Assembly (NCBI RefSeq): GCF_036785885.1
Contig: NC_092317.1
Span: 5,334,501 to 5,398,500, forward strand
Direction: 5' to 3'
DNA: 64,000 bases
From: Coffea arabica
Taxonomy: Eukaryota; Streptophyta; Magnoliopsida; Gentianales; Rubiaceae
Part shown: piece by piece, positions 22,231 to 33,100 of the stretch
Numbering within the stretch: position 1 is the first letter of the stretch
Layout of the letters: each line of letters begins with the position of its first letter
Position numbers and translations under genes: made by a program
The notes under the pieces: generated by a model
What the model was told of the DNA's origin: nothing
The model's input: the letters and a program-made list of their open reading frames with translations, nothing else
The model's database searches: none

Positions 22231-25200
22231 ATGCCTCGTAAGGGAAATTATCGAGTTGATTATGAAGATGACTATGATGCGTATGAAGATTATGAGTACT
22301 ATGACAACGACAATGACTATGATTATGGTTACAATGCCAACGAAAATGGTATAGATTGTCTTTTCAACTTGGTTTTCTTGCTCACCCGCTAAATGCGGGG
22401 CTTATACTGTCTTTGGCATGGAAATTTTTGGCAAAGAGGTCAGAGTTTTACCTGTACTTGTGACTTGAAGTTTCAGGTCCTTTGGAGTAAAAGTTCTAAG
22501 AGTCCACAATTTTCTTTTGCATTAAGCTATTGGGAAGAAAGTAGACGGGAAGAAAGTAGACGAAAAAGTTCTTTTGGTACTGTTTTCTAGATTAAAATGT
22601 GATTTTGGAATTTACATGGATTCGTGAATAACTAGGGAGGACAATCTCAGAAGCAGGAGAAGTAGAAGTACATCTGGATAGGGTGCAACTTTATGTGGAA
22701 TTTGGGCATTACATCTTGAATAAAGCATGATTAGTTGGGAGACTGGTAAAGTGAGCAGAAGGATGCTATAGGATAAGGCAAATTATGTCTTGGTTGAGAA
22801 GAGTACGAATTCATTTTCTAAAATTAAATACTAACCATAATAAGCAACTTCCTGCAAGGATTGTTAACTGTTTCTCGAAAGGTGCTTTTTTCACTGTCGT
22901 ATCGCATGTGTAACAAATCTAATAGTACATCTTTCATGTAATATGTCTGTATATGTAAGGAAAGAATTTGTAATTCTCAAAATCAATGGAGTTGAGAGCC
23001 AAGATTCTGTTTGGATGGATAAGGATTGCTATTCCTAGAAGGTCTGTTGTGGAATGCTCATCCCTCAGCTTACCATCTATGTTTCTGACATAACAATGAG
23101 TATGTGATTGTTAAGCTTATGGTTTCTTGTTGTGGATAAATTACTAAGAATGGGGAACTTGTTTTAAAGATAAAATCTGGAATAGGATTTGCTTTATCTC
23201 ATTTCTATGGTGTTGTGTTTTGCATATTTGTAGGGTACACATTTTATGGATATATATATCAGATAGTTGTTGCACTGCAAGGGCGATTTCTTCAATGGAA
23301 ATCTTTTAGGAAACAGCTTTCAAATTTTTCCACCAATCAAATGCTATGTAGACCTACTTGTATTATATTCTAATTTTGGACCTAACAACTAAAAATCTTC
23401 TCCAAATTGAATTAATTGCTTGGTGATAACTACTGAAACAGGTGTAGTGCCTGAGACTAAGGAAATACAAGAAGCGGCGAAGATTGGGATTTGGCGCTGT
23501 CCAATATGTACATATGATAATGAAGATGATATGTCTGCATGTGAAATATGTGGGGTCCTTCGTAATCCACTGGTTAAGGGCCATAGTAAGAGTAGTTCTG
23601 GCCCAGGTGAGCACCTCCTCAAATACTCTGTATCATTTTCTATATACTTTTTGACATATATGCAATGCTATTTGTAAGAGTACCCTGCTGTAAGAACTAT
23701 TATTCAAGTGAAAAGAAACAGGAGTTTGAACCCTTCTTGTTCAGTTTTTCATTTCCTTGTTATGATCGAGTTTGATCTTTAAACAATGGGGAGTGGTTTA
23801 CCGATAGCTTGCTTCTAATTTGCCCAACGAGACCTATTTTTATCTCTGTTTTTATTCATTTAGTATCTAAATTTGCTAGCTCCTTCATAGAATAGATCGT
23901 TTCTATGCAGTTGGTGGCATATGCAAAGACTCTGGAGTATCCATAATGGCCAAGTCTCTTTTTGCATCATTGCCGCAACACAAACCCAAAAAGGCCGTAG
24001 TCTTTGAAGCAAAGAATGGTGCTCTTTTGAAAGGGGAACCTGGAAATATACTTGGGGACTTTCATGATTTCCATAGGGCTTTTAGCTCTCAAAACAAATA
24101 CAAGTTTAATATAGGTTTGGACATACTCTGATACAGGAAAATAATTAATGACAGGAAAATTTTCAAACTCCAAAAGTGTAGTCTCTTTCTCTCAGTTTTT
24201 GCTCCTTTGCTTGGCCATTATTAGAGTCATATCATCGGATAGCATCCATATATGAATATTCTTACTTGTATTATTTGTTATGGCAGCCCCTTATAAGTTT
24301 GATGGTCCTTCTCCAGATGACTTGGTGTCAAGTGGAATGCATTCCTCCACACTGGGTTCTAAAGGTTTCATTTTTTTTCCTGCTCTTTCTTCTTTTCATG
24401 TTGGCTCATTTGTCTTTGGTCTATGCGATTGTTTTCATCTGTGCTGATACATTTGCTCTCAGCTTTGCCAAATTTTTCTGCAAAGACTAAGCGATTTTAT
24501 GTTTCACATTCTTTACTCATTAAGTGAAATGATGTGTTGTTTAACTTTGGAAGGATGTATCTTCCTGATATGCTGCCTATTTTCTACTGCAGCCAATTTT
24601 AAGACTTCTTCATCGCCAGATGTTTCTAGAAAAGAAAAAGAGCTTAAGATTGAAGTAGAAAGAGAAATAACTATTGAAGGGCATGATAGCTCTTCTGCAT
24701 CAACATCAAAGGAGAAGGGTCCTCTTTTAAAGATTGAGGGCAAACGTCAAACCATTTCTGGTGATATGATGAAGATGTCAATATCTTCGAAGTCTGGAAG
24801 TGCAAAAAATGCCAATCGTGCAAGAGCTTCGGTAAGTGCACCATTTAAGCCTGAGAAATGGATGCTTCCTGACCAGATTGAAGATAAATTGAGTCAACTA
24901 AATCTCGCAATTGTAAGTTATCCATTTGTTTTCCTTTTGCGACTAATAGATATCTCTCCATGTGCATTTCCTGCTGTTTGCTGTAGATTTTAATTCATCT
25001 TCTTTTTACTATATTCATAGGTCGGCCACGTTGATTCTGGAAAGTCCACACTCTCAGGAAGACTGCTGCATCTTTTAGGGCGTATATCCCAGAAGGAATT
25101 TCACAAATATGAGAGAGAGGCCAAACAACTGGTAGTTAAGCTAGCATTTGTTATATTCATAATGGTAGGTTGGCTTCTAAGATTGGTGAACCCTATGTTG

Positions 25201-27704
25201 TTCTATCAGGGAAAAGGGTCCTTTGCTTATGCATGGGCATTAGATGAGAGTGCTGAAGAAAGAGAAAGGGGGATAACTATGACTGTAGCTGTTGCATTCT
25301 TCGATACCAAAAAATATCACATTGTTCTACTTGACTCACCTGGCCACAAAGACTTTGTTCCAAACATGATATCTGGGGCAACACAGGCCGATGCTGCAAT
25401 TCTTGTTATTGATGCTTCAGTGGGTGCATTTGAAGCAGGAATGGATGCTTCTGGAGGGCAAACAAGGGAGCACACACAACTGATTAGAAGCTTTGGCGCA
25501 GATCAGATTATAGTTGCAGTTAACAAAATGGATGCTGTGGAATACTCCAGGGAGAGATTTGATATTATTAAGCAGAAGCTGGGTGTATTTCTTCGCTCCT
25601 GCAGTTTCAAGGAATCTTCTATATTGTGGATTCCCATGAGTGCCATGGAAAACCAAAATTTGGTTGATGTTCCTTCTGATACACGATTATCCTGGTTAGT
25701 TTACTTGTGCTTGCCTTCTCTGAAGTCCTTCGTCTTCCAAAATTCATAAGGATAGCTAAATTTGAAGGGAGAGCAATTTATAGTGTATCCTTTCTTGGTC
25801 AGGAATGATAGTCTAATTTTACTAGTTCTCTGTGAATCTGATATGGATGTCATCCTATCTGCTTTGTAACTCAATTTAAGTATTTCAATGTGAGTTTAGA
25901 ATTTCATCTAGCCCCACTATACCGAATTGATGTCATGAATTTCTGAAACATTTTTCTTCTTTTCTTGTTTGACACAATGACCATTTTAAACTATATTTTT
26001 AGTAGCCTTTTAATTATGGTGTGTTCCCAAAAACTGGTTAATCAGATGTATAGAGAACAGAACTTTAATCATGTTTATAGTTGCTGAAAAGTTCAGGGTG
26101 ATTGGACTTTGCAGGTACCAGGGACTTTGTCTGTTGGATGCAATAGATTCTCTCCAGCCTCCTGTTAGGGACTATTCAAAGCCTCTACTTCTGCCAATTT
26201 GTGATGTTATAAAGTCACAATCACAAGGACAACTGTCTGTAGTGGGGAAAGTGGAGAATGGAGCTCTTCGTTCTGGATACAAGGTAAATATTGATGGCTA
26301 ATTTCAGTTGTCATTTGCAAAAGAAAATTTTGTTAGTTGATATCATACCGTCTTCATAATGTCCTTGAAATTTCTAGGGGTGAAAAAAAATTTTGGTTTT
26401 CTGGATTCTTGACGTTGGCAGTGGTTTGCTTAAATCCAACTTTATGTGGCTTATTTTGGCAAGGAATTTTTCAGATGCTCATTCTCTATTGATCTTTCAC
26501 ATTCATCTGATTGAAAGCCTTCTTCTTTTCCATTTTGTTAAGTACAGAGTTTCAAAGCTTTATCCAACCATACGCATATAATCAGCCTCAGACATATCAA
26601 CTAGCAACTAACACTAAAAGCCCTAGTGGATAGTGGCAATAATATGTAAAACCATCAGTGCTGTAAGTTACAAGTCGGTCGAAGCAAGGGCGAAGACATG
26701 GACTACCATTTTCTCCATTTCTCAAACTTTCTTCTTTCTTTATTGTGCAGTTGATTTGGCCCTCTTAATGTGGTTTCCTCTCCCTCTTTTGCCTGACCAT
26801 GGTTCTCTTTTTCTTTGGGTTGCTATAGTACTTCGCTCCAGTCTATCTCAATCATTGTTGTGTAACTTCTAAGGTTTCGGTGGCTTGGAGACTGCAGAGT
26901 GATTTGAGTTTCTAGAAACAGTTGCTGGTTTTAATGTTTTCAGTCATGTTTATTGGCATAGGTTTTAGTTATGCCATCTGGAGAAATAGCAACAGTGCGT
27001 TCTTTGGAACGGGACAACCATGTCTGCAACATTGCGAGAGCTGGAGATAATGTGACAGTCAGTCTGCAAGGTGTTGATCCGAATCGAGTGACAGCTGGGG
27101 GTGTGTTGTGTCACCCTGATTTCCCTGTTGCAGTTTCTAAGCATTTCGAATTAAAGATTGTTGTGCTGGATGTTACAACTCCAATTCTGATTGGTTCTCA
27201 GGTGGAAGTTAATTTAATTTAAGATTCTCGTCCTGGATATTACTTGTCCATTCAATTTCTTCTAGATATTTATGTGTATAATATTTGTGGTATGGATAGT
27301 TGGAATTTCACATACATCACACAAAGGAGGTAGCTAGAGTGGTCAAGATTTTGTCCCTGCTTGACCCAAAGACTGGAAAGGTGTCAAAGAAATCGCCAAG
27401 ATGTCTGTTATCGAAGCAGAATGCTGTAATTGAGGTTTGTACAATTTCCAATAATGCTTCTCTCTCTCTCTTGCGGAAGGAGAGAGCCTGTGATTGTCGT
27501 TGGTTCGCCAATTTGCGATATACTCGCAAGCATTTAAAGAATTTGATGGGTTGTTTTGCTTCTCATGTTTAGGTGGCTCTGGAAGAGGAGGTCTGCGTTG
27601 AAGAATACTCGAGATGTAAAGCCTTAGGAAGGGTATCCCTTAGAGCATCAGGGAGAACGATAGCGCTTGGTGTTGTTACTAAGATTGTACAAAATGAGCA
27701 GTAG
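22231..27704 (+). CDS. HBS1: HBS1-like translational GTPase (ribosome rescue / no-go decay), probably the HBS1/SKI7 locus
   Basis: Eleven exons, all GT-AG and frame-consistent: 22231-22348, 23442-23606, 23911-24114, 24287-24364, 24593-24912, 25021-25131, 25210-25694, 26115-26283, 26962-27201, 27300-27434 and 27573-27704 (TAG); about 718 aa. The N-terminus is Asp/Tyr-rich (residues 1-39). A RanBP2-type zinc finger follows (WRCPIC...CEICG, about 57-80), then a conserved linear stretch (KSLFASLPQ, about 107-115; YKFDGPSPDDLVSSG, about 165-179). The EF-1A-like GTPase has G1 GHVDSGKS at 297-304, G3 DSPGHKDF, G4 NKMD and G5 SAM, followed by the two beta-barrel domains up to SGRTIALGVVTKI. HBS1 acts with Pelota to split stalled ribosomes, and SKI7-type isoforms bridge the exosome to the SKI complex. 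The G motifs look intact. Exon 7 is the least ambiguous. Confidence 0.92.
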
Positions 27705-29483
27705 TTTCATTGCAAATACAAAGGAATTTTTGCATGTCGGCCAGAGCCCACGCCCGAATAGCTGCTGACTGCCAGCATCTCTAGCCTGAAACCCATGGTG
27801 TAGTGCAGAGTTAGCACCCTGTATTGGGTATTCTTCACTGTACATTATTGCTGATCCAATTTTGGTAAATTTGCTAGTCACACCCCCTTTGTCTATCCTC
27901 TTGTTTTTTTTCCTCTCTCTTTCTTTTCCCTGAATACAAGCAACATACACACAAAATTTTTTAGAATCCACGAGTACAGGCTCTTTGGAGAATATTGACA
28001 TGACATTGATCTTATTTACGGTTAAGTTGTGGAAGTATGAGGAAAAGATGGCGGCCTTCTCTGTTGGGGTGGGGTGGGGGATTTCGCAAAATCGTAGAGG
28101 TGAGGCTGAACCCAGAATATCAGTAGAAATGAGAAATGAAAGCATGAAACAGCCTGAATGTTAATAGAAAATGCTGGTCTTCCCTCTATAGCCCTTTTTA
28201 CATTCCATTCCAATTAAGTTCCTCCTTTCCTTGTGGAGTATAGATTTTGTAGATTGGCCGAGAAAACGTAAAAATCAGTAGACCGACTGAGAACGTGTAA
28301 AGGAAAAGCCAAGAACCGTTTAGTCCTTCGAGGGCACGACTCAAATTGGTCAACTAATCCATCCCACGCTCTGGACACATGCCTCTTGTGTGCCATCTTG
28401 TTGCCTAACCCTTTGAAAAACTAATCAACACCTATTACAAATATTAATCAGTTACACTTAAGCTCCACATTTTTGGTTATTGCTGATCATTCTACACTGG
28501 AAAAGAAAGTTTGTCACTTTGGCTTGTTTTTTGGTAGGTTATTTTGATTGATTATAGACTCTGATTTTTAAAAATTAGTTTTTTTTTTTAAATTATGTTC
28601 TTGTTTGCTCTTTGTATTTAGATTATACTTTTTTTAATATTTAAAAAAAGCTAAAATTTATAATACACCAAAGAATAGCTTTTGCTGATTCAGATTATTC
28701 TTTATAATCACTTTCATAATCAACTTAAGCAAAATTTAAAGTGAACAAGAATTAGGTCTTTTTTTTTCCCCAAAAGAATAAGGTCTTGTCAAATTTTCAG
28801 GAGATGATGGTATCAAATTAACCTAGTACTAACTTTTTGGATGACTGATGTTCATGATGTTAATCATGCTGGTATCCATTACCAATCAGTAGACAACTTG
28901 ATAGGGAATTTATGATCAACTGATCATGATATTCTGATTCTCCTCCAATGATAAAGACCGACAGTTTATGTTTGCTTTTAAGAAATGGGATAAAAACTCG
29001 CATATTTTATCTTAAAGATTGAATGTCAAAACTGTCATTAAATTTCTAAGTTCCCGTGAGTATTAATGAAATGCTTAATCTGTGCAAGAAGAAAAGATAC
29101 ATAGTTTTTGTAAACGTAACAATTAATGATAAGCTTTTTTATGTACAAAATATGTAAAATTATGTGAATGTAATTTGATCATTTTTGTTGAGATGCACGA
29201 AAAAATGAGCTTCATTTTGAACTTCATTTTTTTTTTTGGCTCAACAAAATGCACACTAACTAGCAACATGATAGCTTGAGTGCCCCCCCCCCCCCCCACA
29301 ACAAAACAAAACAAACACAAAAAAAAAAAAAAAAAAAGAAGTTTAAACTGAAATAGGTTATAATGGCTTTAGAATAAAATTAAAGGGGCCTCCCTTGGAT
29401 TTTAAAATTGGTACAGGACTAAATTTGCAAATTGCCCTACATGCTAATCCTATACGCTACTACTCTACTCTTTACATCCACAT

Positions 29484-29607
29484 CTACGTAGCCCCTCACA
29501 GCACGTGGAACCACGCCAATCCATCTCCCTCACGTGCCACAGGCACGTGTCAGCTTGGTCTCCCCTTGAAACCATCCATCCTACGTGGCTTAATTTAAAC
29601 TACGTGG
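29484..29607. promoter_or_regulatory. cluster of G-box and ACGT-core motifs upstream of BTS
   Basis: Three exact CACGTG palindromes (29502-29507, 29531-29536, 29544-29549), two ACGTGG sites (29583-29588, 29602-29607) and the palindrome CTACGTAG (29484-29491) fall within 124 bp, about 570-695 bp upstream of the BTS start codon. G-boxes and E-boxes are bound by bHLH factors, and clade IVc bHLH proteins are known partners and targets of BTS in iron signalling; ACGT cores also bind bZIP factors. That these sites control BTS is inference. Confidence 0.6.
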
Positions 29608-29943
29608 ATCCGAGTCAACCCTCACACCAGAGAATTCCCTCCTTCTAATCCCGCATCACAGATTGTACCTCTCTTCCAAATTACTACCCTTTGACCTGCC
29701 GTACAACCCCCCCAACCTAGACGGAATTTTTTTTTTTTTTTTTTTTCCGGAAACGTTAGAAATAGACGGAAATTACTATAGTAGCTTTTGTCAACGGAAA
29801 ATAATCCAATATCCGGTGCAGCTGAAGCCCACCGACTTCGATGCTCCCTCAGTCTCCACCTCATCCCGTCATCATCCTCTTCAACGTTGAACGAGTTTAA
29901 AAAATTCAACAGCTCCACAGCAGGACAAACATTCACAGATAAA

Positions 29944-29949
29944 TATAAA
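29944..29949 (+). promoter_or_regulatory. possible TATA box of BTS
   Basis: TATAAA lies 235 bp upstream of the BTS start codon and would place initiation near 29,975, ahead of the hairpin and uORF. The surrounding sequence is A-rich, so the motif is only suggestive. Confidence 0.35.
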
Positions 29950-30027
29950 ACAGGACAGAAGTCTCAAAAAGAAAAGAATTTTCTAGAGGGAGAGAGAGAG
30001 AGAGTGTGTGTTTGAAGTCAGCTCCAG

Positions 30028-30058
30028 AGAAAACTGTAATTGATGCCTACAGTTTTCT
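30028..30058 (+). promoter_or_regulatory. hairpin in the BTS 5' leader with the uORF start codon in its loop
   Basis: AGAAAACTGTA (30028-30038) and TACAGTTTTCT (30048-30058) are exact inverse complements, giving an 11-bp stem with the 9-base loop ATTGATGCC. The ATG at 30043-30045 in the loop starts a 30-codon upstream frame. The loop does not match the animal iron-responsive element (CAGUGN with a bulged C). It lies 121-151 bases upstream of the main ATG. Confidence 0.5.
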
Positions 30059-30135
30059 GCATATATTTAAAGCTTCCGAAAAAACATTTTGCTATGCTGC
30101 ATAAAATTTTCGATATGTTTTCGTTTCGGTCGTAA
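30043..30135 (+). CDS. upstream open reading frame in the BTS leader (30 codons)
   Basis: ATG at 30043 runs 30 codons to TAA at 30133-30135, 43 bases before the BTS start codon and in a different frame. Two further in-frame ATGs occur inside it (30094, 30115). The peptide is basic and has no recognised domain. Its relevance depends on transcription starting upstream of 30043, which the TATA-like site at 29944 would allow. It may act only by slowing translation of the main frame. Confidence 0.4.
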   Translation: MPTVFCIYLKLPKKHFAMLHKIFDMFSFRS

Positions 30136-30178
30136 GGAAGTGAAGACTTGAGGGTTGTGAGAGTTTTTGCGAGGCGGA

Positions 30179-33100
30179 ATGGCCGCGCAGGGAGGAGAGG
30201 GAGGTGGAGGTGGAGTGGCGGTGGTGTTGTGTGGCGGAGCGGTTAGCAATGCGTTGGACTCGCTGTCTCCAGCTCCGGCGCCCGATGATGGAGGAACTGT
30301 GGAGGAAAATTCTGAGCAGAATTCGAATTCACCGATCCTGTTTTTTCTATTTTTTCATAAGGCAATTAGGTTGGAGCTGGACTGTCTGCACCGCTCGGCG
30401 TTGGCGTTTGCGACTGGGAAATTGGTTGATATACAGTCGCTGGTGGAGCGGTACCATTTTCTTAGGTCAATTTATAAGCATCACTCGAATGCTGAAGATG
30501 AGGTATGTAGCTTAATTTCATTTGCCTCTTTTTTTGGCTCTCTTTTAGCTGCTAAATTCATAAAGACTACTGCTTTGAATTCATTTCTTACTTCTGAATT
30601 GGTTGTCTAGCGACGGAGTTTTGTTTATACGTGGAAGTACAAGAGCAACGATTATATGCATGGGTGGAAGTATCCAAGTTTTTTTCATCGGATTTTGTGT
30701 GTGGTTTTCGAAATTTGTATATAAATGTTAGTTCTGTAAGATACTGATACCCGTGCATGTGTTTATGGCTGGGTCACCTGATTAGAAGATTTGTCAGTAT
30801 ACGGAATTTGTTGAATATATATTTCAGAGTGGTATTTCCCATTTCAGTCGGGTGCGTGTTCAATATGTATGTGATCACCTGGATTTGCAGCTAAAGTTTG
30901 TCTCTTTAGATGAGATTTTGTGAAGTTTTCTGAATGTGGTTATTGAAAATTGTGTTTGAACGTCGATAATATAGATACCTAAATGCGTGCTGTATGCATC
31001 TACGGATCATGTGATCAGAATATTTTGCCATTGTACATTTTAGTCATGGACATGTAGATTTACATTTGGTATTGGAGTTTCCTCTTTGGTTTTGTTTAGT
31101 TTGTTTGCAGAAACTCGTATTCGCACTTGAAATTTTCATGCAACATCATTTTATTTCAAGCTAAATGCATTTAATGGAGTGGACATTGTTGTTTGCAGAT
31201 AAATGATGTTGTTTGACATTTTTGGGTTTCAGTTTTAAATTGTGTTTTGCTAGTTCAGCGTAAATTATTGATTGTTTTAATTTTATGTGGTTTTGGGAAA
31301 TAAAGGCATTATGGATCGGGCAGCAAAATATCGATTGCGAAAGGAACATTTTGTGTGTTGTAAATTATTCAAGTTTTATGATTGCCTGTGTTTTAGCTGT
31401 TAAAATGTTTTCCTGGAGCTGCATTTACTATGTCGGTCTAGTGATATGTCGGACACTTGCAATAAATGAGAAAAAAGTATAGCCACAAGAGACACCAACA
31501 TCAGTATCTGATTTATCTTCTTATTCTTCTTCTTCTTTTTTTCTGTGTTTATTGTGATTCTAGTATTTGGAAGCCAATGTAAAATGGTTAAATCTAATAT
31601 CTTTTTCAGCAATATTAATGGAAATACTAATGTTGAAAGTTTGTTGATTTCTCTCCAAAGCATCTCAATTAATGGAGATAGCGATTAACATTTAAAGGAA
31701 AGCTATTGATATCTTGAAGGCTGTAAAATTGCAGTTGCTAGGGATTCACTTTGAAGGAGAGGAAAAACATCATTTTCCTTGCTCTCCCCTTTCCTTAATC
31801 TCTCTTCCTTGTACGGTAGATACCAAGATGGTCTCACAATTATGGTCCCACGTGTTGAGACTTGAGAGGCTGTGGAGCTTCTCCATTTATTTGTTAGCAT
31901 TTAGACCCAGATGTACATTTACTTTGGAGCATGAGTACTACCTCTCCTTTTGTTTGAGATAAACCATTCAATGATGATGAATGGAGATTCTTCTTGGAGT
32001 TTAGTGTGAAGTAGGACATAAAGGTATATTGTAGCAGCTACACATTGCATGACTTTACTCGAGTGACTAGAAGAAAGTGCAGGTGCCAAAAAGTGTTTTT
32101 GTGTTGCTGAGTCTTCGGCATCTGATTCTGCAAAAGGTGTTTGTTTCCCTTTAGCCTTTGGAATTTATTTTGAAGGAGCTAGTAGCGTGTTAGGGATATG
32201 ATTATACCATAGTTTTCCTCTTCTGACGGGCTCTAATCTAGTAATGAGGATCCACATTGAAGTAGTTTCGATCTCTTTTTGACTGACAAGAGATAAGTAA
32301 CGTCCAGCATATTGACACAGTCAATATCTCTCTTGAAGGATAAGGCACATGCCCTATTACCTGCTCTGGTCACTTGATTGTTCCTGATTACTGTAATGAT
32401 TGCGTAGCAAAACAAGTGTCATTGAGATTTATTTTTTCTTGTTTTGAAGAAGGCAAAAGGAGTTCAGCTAATACCCGGAATGGTAATATCAATGAACTTT
32501 GTGTTGAAACCTAGAGGTGCGTAATGTGGAACTTTTAAAATGTCTGTAGTTAATGGAGGATGTAGGTCTTGAAGGAAGAGATTGATTCTGGTTGGGTGGG
32601 CAGCAAACATTTCTGGAACCACTGAATGTTGTAAGCTATAAAATAACATGAGCTTCTGAATTTTCAGAATTCTGTGTGGTAATAGGTCTTTCAGTAGGAG
32701 ATACATGGAAGATTGTTGCTCTCATAACATTCGGTTTGGATAGAAGTCTCTCCTTATCATAAATCTGATTATTCACTTATCTGCATCTTTATTTTATCTT
32801 GTATTGCTTATCTAATGTACTTAGTTTCAAATTATTTAGGACCCTCCATAATTTGAAGCTGAGGTTCTACCTTGTTTAGTTTCTTGACCTTGCCTTGCCC
32901 CTTCACTTAGTTTTATGTTATATATCCAGGATACTGATTATGCACTTGGAAAGGGCGAAAATGCAAAGATTTTTTTCTTTGAAAATGCAAGATTGTATCT
33001 CAAAAGGGTGAAACACATTTACACATGGTGGCCAACTTAGGCTACTTATTCCTACTATTTTATTTGTTTTGTGGTTATAATTGAAAGAATCACCTACATT

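Larger units (their letters stand above)
27705..30178. other. intergenic region: HBS1 3' flank and BTS promoter and leader
   Basis: The left part is the HBS1 3' flank. The middle (28,400-29,400) is AT-rich with C and A homopolymer runs near 29,283-29,337. The right part is the BTS upstream region, with the G-box cluster (29484-29607), a TATA-like TATAAA at 29944-29949, a GA-rich tract at about 29,989-30,004 and the hairpin/uORF at 30028-30135. I see no additional gene. Confidence 0.6.
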
